64,000 nucleotides of DNA from TA-20 sp035935115. Its GTDB lineage: Archaea > Thermoproteota > Nitrososphaeria > Nitrososphaerales > Nitrosopumilaceae. Both the position numbers and the translations under genes were made by a program. Shown piece by piece: positions 1-8,741 of this stretch. The stretch's first letter is position 1, and every line of letters starts with the position of its first letter. The notes below the pieces were generated by a model. That model saw only the letters and a program-made list of their open reading frames with translations. It did not search any database and was not told the origin of the DNA. The stretch covers positions 97,381 to 161,380 of the forward strand of contig DASYXK010000002.1 in assembly GCA_035935115.1 (NCBI GenBank), read 5' to 3'.

Positions 1-47
1 GCCTTGGATGCTATTCTGTAATGCTTGCAAACGGAATGAAAGGCTAG
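1..47 (+). CDS. Possible 3' end of an upstream gene (partial)
   Basis: The window opens inside a reading frame that starts at base 3 and ends with TAG at 45-47. It encodes 14 residues ending in ANGMKG and its codons look ordinary for this genome. Another frame from base 2 stays open to a TAG ending at 64, so the choice is not certain. No function can be inferred from so short a tail. Confidence 0.3.
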   Translation, partial: LGCYSVMLANGMKG

Positions 48-160
48 ATTTTAATCACAATTAGATTATGGGCTATAAAACACGCATCTCTATGCCGTGT
101 TTCGTCTTTTTGTTCCACCCAAATTTTTCTACCATAGTGTCTATCTAAGATCATTTCCAT
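44..160 (-). CDS. Possible 38-aa microprotein
   Basis: A minus-strand frame runs from an ATG at 160 to a TAG at 44-46. It encodes a basic, hydrophilic 38-residue peptide containing DRHYGRKIWVEQ and a single Cys. It would converge on the partial gene at the left edge with a 4-bp overlap. I do not recognise the family. It is listed because its composition looks protein-like and nothing else explains this gap. Conservation in related genomes would be needed before accepting it. Confidence 0.3.
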   Translation of the reverse strand: MEMILDRHYGRKIWVEQKDETRHRDACFIAHNLIVIKI

Positions 161-199
161 AACAACTCATTTATAATAAAATGTTGTAATGATACCAAT

Positions 200-334
200 T
201 TGAAACACAAGGACGAGTTTGCAATTTGTGTTCAATGTGCAAACCCAATAGAGAAATGTGTTTGTGTTTGTCCTTTTTGTGGAGAACGCGACAAGTGTGA
301 GTGTGCACTTGGCGATGCAGCTACTGGTGGATAA
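200..334 (+). CDS. Small Cys-rich zinc-binding protein (44 aa)
   Basis: This TTG-started microprotein has eight cysteines in 44 residues: C10, C13, C20, C22, C24, C27, C33 and C35, arranged as CxxC, CxCxCxxC and CxC. The pattern predicts one or two zinc or other metal sites. The AICVQC motif recurs in another microprotein of this window (34615-34785, minus strand), so the two may be related. It ends 25 bp before the 2-oxoacid:ferredoxin oxidoreductase operon and might be cotranscribed with it. Function is unknown. The start is inferred because an upstream ATG at 189 hits a stop after four codons. Confidence 0.6.
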   Translation: MKHKDEFAICVQCANPIEKCVCVCPFCGERDKCECALGDAATGG

Positions 335-359
335 TCATAGCATTGTTAATATTTGATCA

Positions 360-2288
360 ATGTCTAGGTTTGATATGTACTCTATAGATCTAACATGGGT
401 TATAGGTGGTCCTCAAGGAGGCGGTGTAGAAACTGCAGCTAATATTTTTGCAGGTGCATGTGCAACATCTGGTTTGAAAATATTTGGAAAACGTGAATAT
501 TATTCAAACATTAAAGGAGAACATAGTTATTTCGGAGTTCGAGTTTCAGATAAAACAATTCGCTCTAATGTAACCGGTGTAACAATGCTTGCAGCATTTG
601 ATGCTGAAACAATATTTAGACACGCAGACGATGTTTTCAATGATGGTGCCATAGTTTACGAGTCTGATCTTGTACCAATGAAAATAGAAGAAGTTCCTAC
701 ACTAGATCACGAGTTCAAGGAAAGACTCGTAAAATACCTGACATCAAAAAACATGCCATTAACTATACAGGGAGCACTGGATGCAGCAAAAGAGCGAGGA
801 GTCCAACTATACCCTATCTCATTTAAGACAATTTTATCCAATCTGGCAGACGAAACGCAAAATCCAAAGCTTAGGAGCATGTTTAGAATGCTGAATGTTC
901 TTGCTGTTTCAGTATCGCTTGGAATTTTGAGTCTACCTTCTAACACTTTACTCAAATCAGTAGAGTCTGTTTTTTCAAAAAAGTCTCAGATTGCAGAGAT
1001 GAACAAGCACGCAGCAAACTATGCGTATAATTTTGCAACTGCAAAATATCCAAAGTACAAGTATCAACTTTCACCAATCCCAAAGGAACCCGATACAATC
1101 ATGCTTCAGGGTTTTCAATCAACAGGTCTTGGCAAAATAGCAAGCGGTTGCAGATTCCAATCATACTATCCTATTACTCCTGCTTCAGATGAAAGTGTAT
1201 TTTTGGAATCAAATGAAACCTTTGATGTAGAAAACAACAGACCGGGTTCTATGATGATTGTACAAACAGAAGATGAAATTTCTGCAATTGGAATGACAAT
1301 AGGTGCAGCACTTACTGGAACGCGTTCTGCTACTTGTACATCAGGTCCTGGATTTTCCTTGATGTCTGAAGCTCTTGGATGGGCAGGAATAAACGAAGTG
1401 CCAATTGTAGTGACACTATACCAAAGAAGCGGGCCATCAACAGGTCTTCCAACAAGACATGGTCAGGATGATTTACAATCTGCAATACATTCAGGTCATG
1501 GAGATTTTCCAAGAATTGTTTATGCTTCGGGGGATATGGAAGAAGGATTCTATGATACCGCAAAATGTTTCAACTTTGCAGAAATTTTCCAGATGCCAGT
1601 TATACACATGATGGACAAATTCATTGCAAGTACAGTTGCAACCGTAAAAAGATTTGATCCAAAAAAGATTACAATTGAGCGGGGCAAGCTTTTAGAAAAA
1701 ATTGAATCAGAAGATTACAAAAGATTTGATCGCTCTCCTGACGGGCTATCGCCACGCTCAAGGCTTGGACTGGAAAAGGGAATATTTTGGAACACTGGAG
1801 ATGAGAGCGATGAATATGGTCATATATCAGAAGATTCAGAAAATAGAATTTTCAAGATGGACAAGCGTGCTACAAAGCTAGAGACTGCCCTAAAGACAAT
1901 ATCAAAGGAAGACCAGGCTACAAACTACGGTATTTCAGAATTCTGTATAATAAGCTGGGGTTCCACCAAAGGACCTATCTTAGATGCAATTGAAATGCTA
2001 AAAAAAGAAGGACTTGCAATCGGCTTTATCCAGATCAAGTTATTACAGCCATTTCCAACTGATTATATCAAATCTTTGGTAAATGGAACAAAGACAATCA
2101 TAGACATAGAGGCAAACCACACTGCACAACTTGGTTCTTTACTAAACGAACACTTGGATCACAAAGTCGATTATTATATAGTAAAATATACTGGAAGGTC
2201 AATGACTTGCACTGAAATTTATGACTCACTAAAAAAAATACTACAAAACAAGGCAGAAAAAAAACAGGTGTTAACATATGGTGTCTAA
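360..2288 (+). CDS. korA: 2-oxoacid:ferredoxin oxidoreductase, fused gamma-alpha subunit
   Basis: This is the large subunit of a 2-oxoacid:ferredoxin oxidoreductase, which oxidatively decarboxylates (or reductively carboxylates) 2-oxoacids such as 2-oxoglutarate or pyruvate using CoA and ferredoxin in the cytoplasm. Residues about 10-200 form the gamma domain, with GGPQGGGVETAANIFA near the start. Residues about 245-640 form the alpha (pyrimidine-binding) domain, with YYPITPASDES near residue 270 and a TEDEISAIGM segment. The gamma-alpha fusion is the two-subunit type common in archaea. The ATG at 360 gives a full-length family protein. The gene overlaps the beta subunit by 11 bp. Substrate preference cannot be read from the sequence; the korA symbol is by analogy. 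Confidence 0.9.
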   Translation: MSRFDMYSIDLTWVIGGPQGGGVETAANIFAGACATSGLKIFGKREYYSNIKGEHSYFGVRVSDKTIRSNVTGVTMLAAFDAETIFRHADDVFNDGAIVYESDLVPMKIEEVPTLDHEFKERLVKYLTSKNMPLTIQGALDAAKERGVQLYPISFKTILSNLADETQNPKLRSMFRMLNVLAVSVSLGILSLPSNTLLKSVESVFSKKSQIAEMNKHAANYAYNFATAKYPKYKYQLSPIPKEPDTIMLQGFQSTGLGKIASGCRFQSYYPITPASDESVFLESNETFDVENNRPGSMMIVQTEDEISAIGMTIGAALTGTRSATCTSGPGFSLMSEALGWAGINEVPIVVTLYQRSGPSTGLPTRHGQDDLQSAIHSGHGDFPRIVYASGDMEEGFYDTAKCFNFAEIFQMPVIHMMDKFIASTVATVKRFDPKKITIERGKLLEKIESEDYKRFDRSPDGLSPRSRLGLEKGIFWNTGDESDEYGHISEDSENRIFKMDKRATKLETALKTISKEDQATNYGISEFCIISWGSTKGPILDAIEMLKKEGLAIGFIQIKLLQPFPTDYIKSLVNGTKTIIDIEANHTAQLGSLLNEHLDHKVDYYIVKYTGRSMTCTEIYDSLKKILQNKAEKKQVLTYGV

Positions 2289-3243
2289 TTTATCAGATTA
2301 CAAGACAGAGGTCCACAATGACTGGTGTCCTGGATGTGGCGACTTTGGAATTGTAAATGCAATACAAATGGCACTAGCAGAAATGGAAGTCCCTAGAGAC
2401 AAAGCTGCTATCTTTTCAGGAGTTGGCTGTTCAGGAAAGACATCTCATTTTGTAAACGTTTATGGAATACATACTTTGCATGGACGAGTTTTGACATTTG
2501 CACAGGGTGCAAAGCTTGCAAATCCTGAGATGACAATTATTGCGGCAGGAGGAGATGGGGATGGATTGGGAATTGGCGCTGGACATTTTGTTGCAGCTGG
2601 TAGAAGAAACGTTGACATGACATACATCATTTTCAATAATGGGGTGTATGGCTTGACAAAAGGACAAGCTTCTCCAACTTTGAAGCTAGGATTGAAAACA
2701 AAATCACTTCCAGAACCAAATGTTAACCAAGCCGTAAATCCAATCGCACTTGCAATTGCAAGTGGTTTTACATTTGTTGCAAGAGGATATGCTTATGATG
2801 TAAGGCAACTAAAAGATTTGATTGTTGCTGCAGTAAAACATAGAGGACTAGCATTTTTGGATGTCCTTCAACCATGTCCAACATACAACGACATCAACAC
2901 AAGAGATTGGTTTTCAGGAATGGATAACATCAACGAAATGACAAAAAAACCACAACCAAGAATATACAAGCTTGAAGACACAAATTATGATCCTACGGTG
3001 CATATTGATTCACAAGAAGAAGAAAATGAAAAGCTGACACAAGCTTTAATCAAATCAAATGAATGGGATGAAAAAATACCAACAGGCATATTCTATCAAA
3101 ATGAGCTTATTGCTCCATATGATCAAAGAATTGCAGACAGAATTCCGAACTATCTTGAGAATCCTCCGGCTGCTCAGGAAATTACATCTAACAGAAAACC
3201 AATCACGGATATTTCAAAGATGTTGGACTCACTCCAAGTCTAA
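2278..3243 (+). CDS. korB: 2-oxoacid:ferredoxin oxidoreductase, beta subunit
   Basis: This is the thiamine-diphosphate-binding subunit and partner of the upstream gamma-alpha subunit. The N-terminal DWCPGCGDFG motif supplies two Cys of the 4Fe-4S cluster; GVGCSGKT and the QPCPTYN motif supply the others. The GGDGDGLGIGAGH...NNGVYGLTKGQ region is the classical ThDP/Mg2+ motif. At 321 aa it is somewhat longer than minimal beta subunits because of an acidic, variable C-terminal extension after about residue 230. It overlaps korA by 11 bp, which implies translational coupling. A GTG at 2281 is an alternative start. Confidence 0.9.
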   Translation: MVSNLSDYKTEVHNDWCPGCGDFGIVNAIQMALAEMEVPRDKAAIFSGVGCSGKTSHFVNVYGIHTLHGRVLTFAQGAKLANPEMTIIAAGGDGDGLGIGAGHFVAAGRRNVDMTYIIFNNGVYGLTKGQASPTLKLGLKTKSLPEPNVNQAVNPIALAIASGFTFVARGYAYDVRQLKDLIVAAVKHRGLAFLDVLQPCPTYNDINTRDWFSGMDNINEMTKKPQPRIYKLEDTNYDPTVHIDSQEEENEKLTQALIKSNEWDEKIPTGIFYQNELIAPYDQRIADRIPNYLENPPAAQEITSNRKPITDISKMLDSLQV

Positions 3244-3314
3244 AAATTATTAAATCTAGACAAAAAAATCAAAGACCTGATTACTTCAGGAAAATTTTTC
3301 TAGAAACCATCAGT

Positions 3315-3341
3315 AAATTTTTATTTTTTTATATTTTATTA
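3315..3341 (+). promoter_or_regulatory. AT-rich candidate promoter downstream of korB
   Basis: A 27-bp A+T tract with repeated TTTATATTTTATT-like sequence lies about 70 bp after the korB stop and over 110 bp before the next plausible start codon (TTG 3455). It could be the TATA region of a transcript that begins near 3345-3350 and precedes the next gene. It could also simply be a T-rich terminator for korAB. Sequence alone does not decide. Confidence 0.3.
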
Positions 3342-3454
3342 TGAATGGTACTAGAGACAATCTAGGCACGGTATAGTAGTACCACACAAGGGAGATGGTA
3401 GGCATAAAGAACGAAATAAGTTATTAGCATGTTGAGTTTGAGAGTATTTTATCG

Positions 3455-3889
3455 TTGAATATATCAGAAGTAAACAAAGTGTTTCGAAAATCTATAATCA
3501 AGGGCTACTTTGAGCCAAGCCTTCTGAATCTTGATTTCAAAAAATCAAACATCAAACATCCAACAATTCATGACGAAGGTCTCATGCAATCACACTTGTT
3601 ACATCTTTTTTTTGACATTGATACAGGTGGTGACTATCCTGATGGAGACGAGTGGTTCATGGCAGAATATCTGTTCCCTTATAATATAAAAATTCCAGAC
3701 ACAATGAAAGGAACAGATTATTTTAGCACAATGTCAGTTGGAGAAGGAAAAAACTTTTGGCGTCATAGGGAAATGATCCGTTACAAATACGGCAAATCAA
3801 AAAAACTAGAAGAGGCCCTTGAATTTTTGGAAAAAAAATACCAAGAACTACAATCAATGTTAGAACCACTAGAAAAAGAAATCAAGTAA
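3455..3889 (+). CDS. Hypothetical protein, 144 aa, C-terminal coiled coil
   Basis: The only canonical start in the open frame is TTG at 3455, because an in-frame stop lies at 3425. The protein has a globular N-terminal region with an acidic DIDTGGDYPDGDEW stretch and aromatic residues. A highly charged Lys/Glu-rich C-terminal segment (about residues 112-144) is likely to form a coiled coil. I recognise no catalytic motif. It converges with the next minus-strand gene with an 8-bp overlap. Probably a lineage-specific cytoplasmic protein. Confidence 0.65.
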   Translation: MNISEVNKVFRKSIIKGYFEPSLLNLDFKKSNIKHPTIHDEGLMQSHLLHLFFDIDTGGDYPDGDEWFMAEYLFPYNIKIPDTMKGTDYFSTMSVGEGKNFWRHREMIRYKYGKSKKLEEALEFLEKKYQELQSMLEPLEKEIK

Positions 3890-4412
3890 GTTTCCATTCA
3901 TTTTTTGAAAAAACATATGTTGTATCATTAGAATCTGAAGTATGTACATTCCACTTTCCTAATATCTCATCAAATTCATAAATTACATCACTGATATTTT
4001 GAGGAATTTTTCTTGGATCAAGCTGGAACGGAAGAAGCTCTAAAACAAAATCTATTTTATCAATTGCAGTGTTAAACCATGCGTTTTCTTGTAAATCCAC
4101 AACAAAATTTATGTTTGGATTACCAGCAAATCTGATGAAAATTTGTAATGTCGTTCCATTTCCCCTGCGCCTTTTCAGCTCTTTTAGCAGTCCTTTTGTT
4201 TTGTCCCATCTTGCATTTCCAAACCATTTGAAAAATGCTTCATTGAATGCCAATGGAAAAGCGATATCTAACATTGTAGTATAGTCTTCATATTGTTGAG
4301 GAACAGGATGTTCTTCTACTTTGAACATGCCATTTAACAATCCATAAAGTACCTCGAATTCCCAAGGTGAAATTCCGTAATGTTTTAGTGATGCCACAAG
4401 CTTGGAACTCAT
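3882..4412 (-). CDS. Hypothetical protein, 176 aa
   Basis: This ATG-started minus-strand gene encodes a soluble 176-residue protein with a basic KRRRGNG loop near residue 80 and a mix of predicted helices and strands. There is no signal peptide, membrane helix or metal motif. I do not recognise the family. It sits 34 bp downstream of another unknown minus-strand gene (4447-4998), so the two may form an operon. Confidence 0.7.
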   Translation of the reverse strand: MSSKLVASLKHYGISPWEFEVLYGLLNGMFKVEEHPVPQQYEDYTTMLDIAFPLAFNEAFFKWFGNARWDKTKGLLKELKRRRGNGTTLQIFIRFAGNPNINFVVDLQENAWFNTAIDKIDFVLELLPFQLDPRKIPQNISDVIYEFDEILGKWNVHTSDSNDTTYVFSKNEWKLT

Positions 4413-4446
4413 TATTTTTATTAGTGAAAAAATCTAATTAAAGGTT

Positions 4447-4998
4447 CTAGATTGTAAGCAGGTATTTTATAAGATAAAGAGATCCGATTGTTCCAATTAC
4501 AAATACCATTGGCTTCCAAGCAAAGACTGGGAAACTAGGTGTCTTGAGCTGGATTTTATAATTATCAAAGACAGTCTGTACGTATTTCTTTATTCGTTCA
4601 TTCCATATTTTGTATTCTATTTGGTGTTTTTTTAGCAGCATCTCTACCTCATAAAAGACAGGAGTTCTTTGACAAAACAAATGTTGTAAATAGTCTCTTG
4701 AAACCTCTACTTCAGCCTGGATGGCAACCAATCCCTTTTTCATCTCGAGCAATCTTACATGCATCTCCCATGGTTTTTTCAATTTTAGTGAAAGGCCATG
4801 TCCTATCTGCAATGGCTGTTTGTGTTCAAATTTGACATGGGTAAAGCCCTCATGTGAAAATATCCTCAACAACTCATCAACACTATTTTTGACAACGATA
4901 GTTAACTGTTCTACACCCTTCTTGTCTACTGATATCTTTTCTCTCTTACCGTCTAGGGATACCGTCTTTGGATATCTAGTTAGGAATTCCACCATCAT
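4447..4998 (-). CDS. Predicted tail-anchored membrane protein, 183 aa
   Basis: The first 155 or so residues are soluble and charged. A single hydrophobic helix (about residues 162-181, FAWKPMVFVIGTIGSLYLIK) ends the protein two residues before its C terminus, which is the arrangement of a tail-anchored protein facing the cytoplasm. Two adjacent ATG codons (MM) are possible starts. No enzyme motif is seen. It is the probable first gene of a pair with 3882-4412. Confidence 0.7.
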   Translation of the reverse strand: MMVEFLTRYPKTVSLDGKREKISVDKKGVEQLTIVVKNSVDELLRIFSHEGFTHVKFEHKQPLQIGHGLSLKLKKPWEMHVRLLEMKKGLVAIQAEVEVSRDYLQHLFCQRTPVFYEVEMLLKKHQIEYKIWNERIKKYVQTVFDNYKIQLKTPSFPVFAWKPMVFVIGTIGSLYLIKYLLTI

Positions 4999-5039
4999 AG
5001 CTCAACCTCCATTTGACCTCTATTAAAAGTATGACTGTT

Positions 5040-5810
5040 CTAGTTTTTCGTTCCTAGTCCACGAACATAGACACACTGGTCATGCGAGATAGCCATCTCA
5101 TGCTGACTTATCTTTCTATCTGTTATCTGTGCCTCCGAGTTTTTTATTACACAAAATGGAGTTGCATCAGAGCCTTCCCCCATCTTGAGATTTGCTATTG
5201 ATGCAAGATTATCAGCTACTGCCTGAAACGTAACTTTAAGTGGATTCCCAAAAAGATCTTTTTGACCCCGTATGTCAGATAGTGGTTCTATTCCTGCACA
5301 TGCAATAGCAACGCCAACAGTGCCAACTCTTGCAGGCATTAATCTGCTGTCTATAACTATGACTCCAACATGTATCATGTGTTTTAAGAAAATTTTTCGC
5401 CGAAGTTGTTCTGAAACACGATATGCATCTATGGGATACAAAATTATCCTTCCCTTCTGTGCATTTGATTTGTCAATTCCTGCGTTTGGAGCCATAATAT
5501 TATCCGATGATGTGATTACAAATCCTGGTACTCCGCCAAAAATAGTGTCGGACTCTCTCAATATGATTTCTGCAATCTTGGGATTGATTTGAAATTTTTT
5601 ACCAAGTGATTTGGATTCTTTAGATGGAATAACATGTTCATAATCAATAACTCTGCCTTGAGAATTTGCAACAAACTTGCTTGAAATAATGATTACATCT
5701 CCATTTTCTAGGGTTATCTTAGTTCTTTCCAATGAACTAATCAAGGATTCAAAGAGATCAAACTCTTCTATTTTTACCTCTGATTTTATAGGATAAACAG
5801 AAAGAGACAT
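5040..5810 (-). CDS. cofE: Coenzyme F420-0:L-glutamate ligase
   Basis: CofE adds L-glutamate residues to F420-0 using GTP, the last step in making coenzyme F420. Family landmarks are the NGDVIIISSKFVANSQGR segment near residue 40, APNAGIDKSN near residue 130, and the long conserved block IDSRLMPARVGTVGVAIACAG...DLFGNPLKVTFQAVAD...MGEGSDATPF in the second half. Its 256-aa length fits archaeal CofE. Other F420 genes are not in the window. A small deazaflavin-dependent-reductase-like protein at 39750-40073 may use the cofactor. Confidence 0.93.
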   Translation of the reverse strand: MSLSVYPIKSEVKIEEFDLFESLISSLERTKITLENGDVIIISSKFVANSQGRVIDYEHVIPSKESKSLGKKFQINPKIAEIILRESDTIFGGVPGFVITSSDNIMAPNAGIDKSNAQKGRIILYPIDAYRVSEQLRRKIFLKHMIHVGVIVIDSRLMPARVGTVGVAIACAGIEPLSDIRGQKDLFGNPLKVTFQAVADNLASIANLKMGEGSDATPFCVIKNSEAQITDRKISQHEMAISHDQCVYVRGLGTKN

Positions 5811-5914
5811 GATATGATTTTATTCTCTTTACTTTTTAGCGTTCTGGCATACATAAGACTTCAAATATGGATTCAAATCATCATCTTTTTTTAACATAGA
5901 ATCAGTTTATTGTT

Positions 5915-6313
5915 GTGGGATTATTCGCCAAAAAAGAAGAATTTTGTACTATTTGCAACAAGGGTATTTTTCATAAACATAAACCAAAGCGTGACTGGAA
6001 TGTTGAGGGTCCATTATGTGCAGATTGTTATGTGGATGTAATGAAAAAACACTATGAAAAAAATAATGAAAATGAATGTGTTGTGTGTGGGAAAGAACCA
6101 GGATCGTTTAGCTTGTGGAAGTCAAAAAAGGAATGGGATGTAAAAGGCTGGCTTTGTAAGACTTGTTTTGATGAAAAGGAAAAATTAGACAACGAATCAA
6201 AAAAATTCTGTAGCATATGTGGTACTAAACTTGGTTTTATTAGTTATAGCCCAAAAAAAGAATGGGGTATCATGGGATATATGTGCAAAATTTGTTGGAA
6301 TTCAAAAAATTAA
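5915..6313 (+). CDS. Triple zinc-ribbon protein
   Basis: A GTG-started 132-residue protein made of three repeats, each CxxC followed by a KK-(E/D)W-x-(V/I)-x-G-x-(L/M)C-x2-C half. They occupy about residues 11-40, 54-85 and 97-129. Each repeat has four Cys that would hold one zinc. The spacing and the conserved Trp and Gly show that the repeats arose by internal duplication. No catalytic domain is present, so a nucleic-acid- or protein-binding scaffold is the most likely role, but this is inference. It stands alone between divergent and unrelated genes. Confidence 0.75.
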   Translation: MGLFAKKEEFCTICNKGIFHKHKPKRDWNVEGPLCADCYVDVMKKHYEKNNENECVVCGKEPGSFSLWKSKKEWDVKGWLCKTCFDEKEKLDNESKKFCSICGTKLGFISYSPKKEWGIMGYMCKICWNSKN

Positions 6314-6341
6314 GATTATAATATAATGATTGTATTCTAAA

Positions 6342-6467
6342 CTAATTAAATTTCAAGTGGTTCTTTACGAATTCAGCTGCTATATTCATCAATATATCGT
6401 CTACAACAAAATTTGATTCATTTTCGTCTGCAAACCTTTTAATTTCAAAAAAGTTCAGTTCAATCAA
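6342..6467 (-). CDS. Possible 41-aa microprotein in intergenic gap
   Basis: A minus-strand frame from TTG at 6467 to TAG at 6342-6344 encodes an amphipathic, acidic 41-residue peptide with an IAAEFVKNHLKF C terminus. It would abut the start of the next plus-strand gene, leaving no room for its own promoter. This is the main argument against it. It is listed only as a possibility. Confidence 0.2.
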   Translation of the reverse strand: MIELNFFEIKRFADENESNFVVDDILMNIAAEFVKNHLKFN

Positions 6468-7745
6468 ATGGGAATGAACATAACAGAAAAGATACTTGCC
6501 AGAGCATCTGGACATGCCAGTTTAGCTCCTGATGATGTCGTTTTTGTCAACGTAGACAAGGTAATGATTCATGATGTTTCTGGACCTGGAGTGATAGCAG
6601 TATTTGAAAAATTGAAAAAACAGGGCATGAAGATAGAGAAGCTATGTGATCCATCCAAAGTCTGGGTTGCAGAGGATCATTTTGTTCCTTCTGCTGATAA
6701 GATATCTGCTCAGAACATAATACTTCTTACCAATTTCACAAAAGAATTTGGAATTTCAAAACACTTCAAGTATGGAATGGGTCAGTACGGAATATGCCAT
6801 ACGTTATCGCATGAAGAGGCTATGGTTTTACCAGGTGAGGTATATGTCGGAGGAGATTCGCATACTAATACTACAGGTGCACTTGGTGCATTTGCAGCAG
6901 GTCTTGGTCATACCGATGTCGCATATGTTTTGTTAAATGGAAAGATCTGGTTCAAAGTACCTCCAACAATTTATTTTAAGCTAAACGGCAAATTACCAAG
7001 TCATGTAATGGCAAAAGATTTCATATTAAAAATTATTGGTGATATTGGTAATGATGGTGCTGCATACAAGACAATGCAGTTTGGAGGTAGCGGAGTTTCT
7101 GAAATGTCAATTGAAGAACGTCTTACTTTGACAAACATGACTACAGAAGCTGGAGCAAAAAGTGGAATCATAGAGCCAGATCAAAAGCTTAGAGATTATC
7201 TATCTGCTAGAGGTGCAACAAAATACAGTGAAGTTCACGGAGACCAAGAAGCACAATATGAAAAGTTATATGAATACGAAGCATCTGAACTTGAACCGAT
7301 CGTTGCAAAACCATTCTCGCCAGAAAATATTTCTGTAGCACGAGATTTGTCCTCTATTGAATTAGATAAGGCATACATTGGTTCTTGTACTGGTGCCAAA
7401 CTTGAGGATTTGAGAGCGGTAGCAAAGATTCTCAAAGGAAGGCATGTGAAAATTAGAACGGAGATCTTGCCAGCAGCAATTTCAATTTTCAAAAAGGCAA
7501 TGGATGAGGGGCTACTTAAAATTTTTATGGATGCTGGAGTAGTTGTTGGTCCGCCAACATGCGGTGCATGTTGTGGAGCGCACATGGGGGTATTGGCAAA
7601 AGATGAGGTCTGTGTTAGTACCACAAATCGTAACTTTCCAGGAAGAATGGGACATTTAGAATCAAAAACATATCTTGCATCGCCACTTGTTGCAGCAGCA
7701 TCTGCTGTAACTGGAAAGATAACTGATCCGAGGGATTTGAAATGA
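6468..7745 (+). CDS. Aconitase-superfamily dehydratase, large subunit (LeuC/HacA-like, archaeal type)
   Basis: This is a 4Fe-4S hydro-lyase large subunit of the isopropylmalate isomerase/homoaconitase group. It shows VGGDSHTNTTGALGAFAAGLGHTDVA (within about residues 127-155, including the SHT substrate loop), the cluster ligands GSCTGAK near residue 306 and PTCGACCG near residue 365, and the TTNRNFPGRMG motif. It has GSCTG where most isopropylmalate isomerases have GSCTN. The 425-aa length matches archaeal-type proteins. It overlaps its small subunit by 4 bp. Because a full bacterial-type LeuCD pair follows at 8742-10734, this pair probably has a different substrate, for example homoaconitate in lysine synthesis or another 2-hydroxyacid; the sequence does not settle it. 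ATG at 6474 is an alternative start. Confidence 0.85.
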   Translation: MGMNITEKILARASGHASLAPDDVVFVNVDKVMIHDVSGPGVIAVFEKLKKQGMKIEKLCDPSKVWVAEDHFVPSADKISAQNIILLTNFTKEFGISKHFKYGMGQYGICHTLSHEEAMVLPGEVYVGGDSHTNTTGALGAFAAGLGHTDVAYVLLNGKIWFKVPPTIYFKLNGKLPSHVMAKDFILKIIGDIGNDGAAYKTMQFGGSGVSEMSIEERLTLTNMTTEAGAKSGIIEPDQKLRDYLSARGATKYSEVHGDQEAQYEKLYEYEASELEPIVAKPFSPENISVARDLSSIELDKAYIGSCTGAKLEDLRAVAKILKGRHVKIRTEILPAAISIFKKAMDEGLLKIFMDAGVVVGPPTCGACCGAHMGVLAKDEVCVSTTNRNFPGRMGHLESKTYLASPLVAAASAVTGKITDPRDLK

Positions 7746-8224
7746 AAGGTTCTGTAATAAAATACGAGAAAGACAACATAGATACGGATGTAATCCTCCC
7801 AGGTCCTTATCTTAAGATTCATGATTACAAGGAACTTGCAAAACATGCAATGGAAGGCTTGGACAAGGATTTTCATTCAAAAGTAAGGGAAGGCGATTTT
7901 ATAGTTGCAGGCCGTAACTTTGGGTGTGGTTCATCAAGAGAACACGCTCCGATTGCACTTTCATATTCAGGAATCAAAGCAGTTTTGGCTTTGTCATTTG
8001 CAAGAATATTTTACAGAAATTCAGTAGACGGTGCATTTTTGTTGCCAATAGAAATTGACGAAAATACATACAAGGATATTTCACAAGGTGAGACTCTTGA
8101 GATCGACATTACAAAAAATGAAATAAAAAATCTAACCAGAAACAAAACTTATCTAATGAAGCCTTTTCCTGAATTAATTGGAAAGATTGTCGCTGCAGGC
8201 GGACTGTTCAATTACAAGCCGTAA
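7742..8224 (+). CDS. Aconitase-superfamily dehydratase, small subunit (LeuD-like, archaeal type)
   Basis: This is the swivelling small subunit that completes the active site of the preceding large subunit. It has the DNIDTDVILPGPYL N terminus and the GRNFGCGSSREHAP motif (about residues 57-70) that binds substrate. It is 160 aa, the short archaeal form. Its ATG overlaps the large-subunit stop as ATGA, so the pair is translationally coupled. Substrate identity is open, as for its partner. Confidence 0.87.
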   Translation: MKGSVIKYEKDNIDTDVILPGPYLKIHDYKELAKHAMEGLDKDFHSKVREGDFIVAGRNFGCGSSREHAPIALSYSGIKAVLALSFARIFYRNSVDGAFLLPIEIDENTYKDISQGETLEIDITKNEIKNLTRNKTYLMKPFPELIGKIVAAGGLFNYKP

Positions 8225-8313
8225 AAAATACAGTTTCAAATTTTTCTGTGCTATTCTAGATTCAAAAGATCAAGAAATGATATTTATTAAGGATTTCTGC
8301 ATGCAGAAAGTAA

Positions 8314-8685
8314 TTGACTCAAAATTACATTAATACAGATACTGTCAAATTAACAGAAATTTTAAAGCTAGATAATTCTATTAGGTTTGTAGGAAAAATA
8401 AAAAATCGTAAACTGCATTCATTTGTGAGACATGAAAACAAAACGCCCTTGCTTGACGAAGAGCTGGATAACATGGCTCACTACCAAGCCTCTGTGAAGG
8501 CAAACATGGAAAATATGTTTGATAGTACTCTTGGAAAGACAAATTGGATGATCACCTCAAAAGAAAAAGTAAAACTAATTACACTTTTTTTAGATGACGG
8601 TTTGCTTATCTTGTCTACAGAATCTGAGGCAAATCACAACGAAATAATAAGAAAAATACAAAGTCTGAATCTGAATTTCAGTTAA
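8314..8685 (+). CDS. Lineage-specific hypothetical protein (resembles DUF6659)
   Basis: A TTG-started 123-aa protein. The pattern SIRFVGKIKNRKL, an acidic helix with VKANMENMF, a KTNWMITSKEKVKLITLFL strand pair and a final DDGLLILSTES strand resembles the small roadblock-like DUF6659 proteins that are multicopy in this phylum. That match is from memory and is tentative. It sits between two aconitase-family operons but has its own upstream AT-rich region (ATATTTATTAAGG at about 8280-8292), so it is probably separately transcribed. Confidence 0.65.
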   Translation: MTQNYINTDTVKLTEILKLDNSIRFVGKIKNRKLHSFVRHENKTPLLDEELDNMAHYQASVKANMENMFDSTLGKTNWMITSKEKVKLITLFLDDGLLILSTESEANHNEIIRKIQSLNLNFS

Positions 8686-8741
8686 TTTGTCTTACGACTT
8701 TTTATACCATTATATCTCGCATCTATAGAGAATTTTTGTAT

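Noticed and set aside
3364..3435. Open segment in a plus-strand frame that reads RHGIVVPHKGDG
   Set aside because: It has no ATG, GTG or TTG after its upstream stop and only about 25 codons, so it is probably chance.
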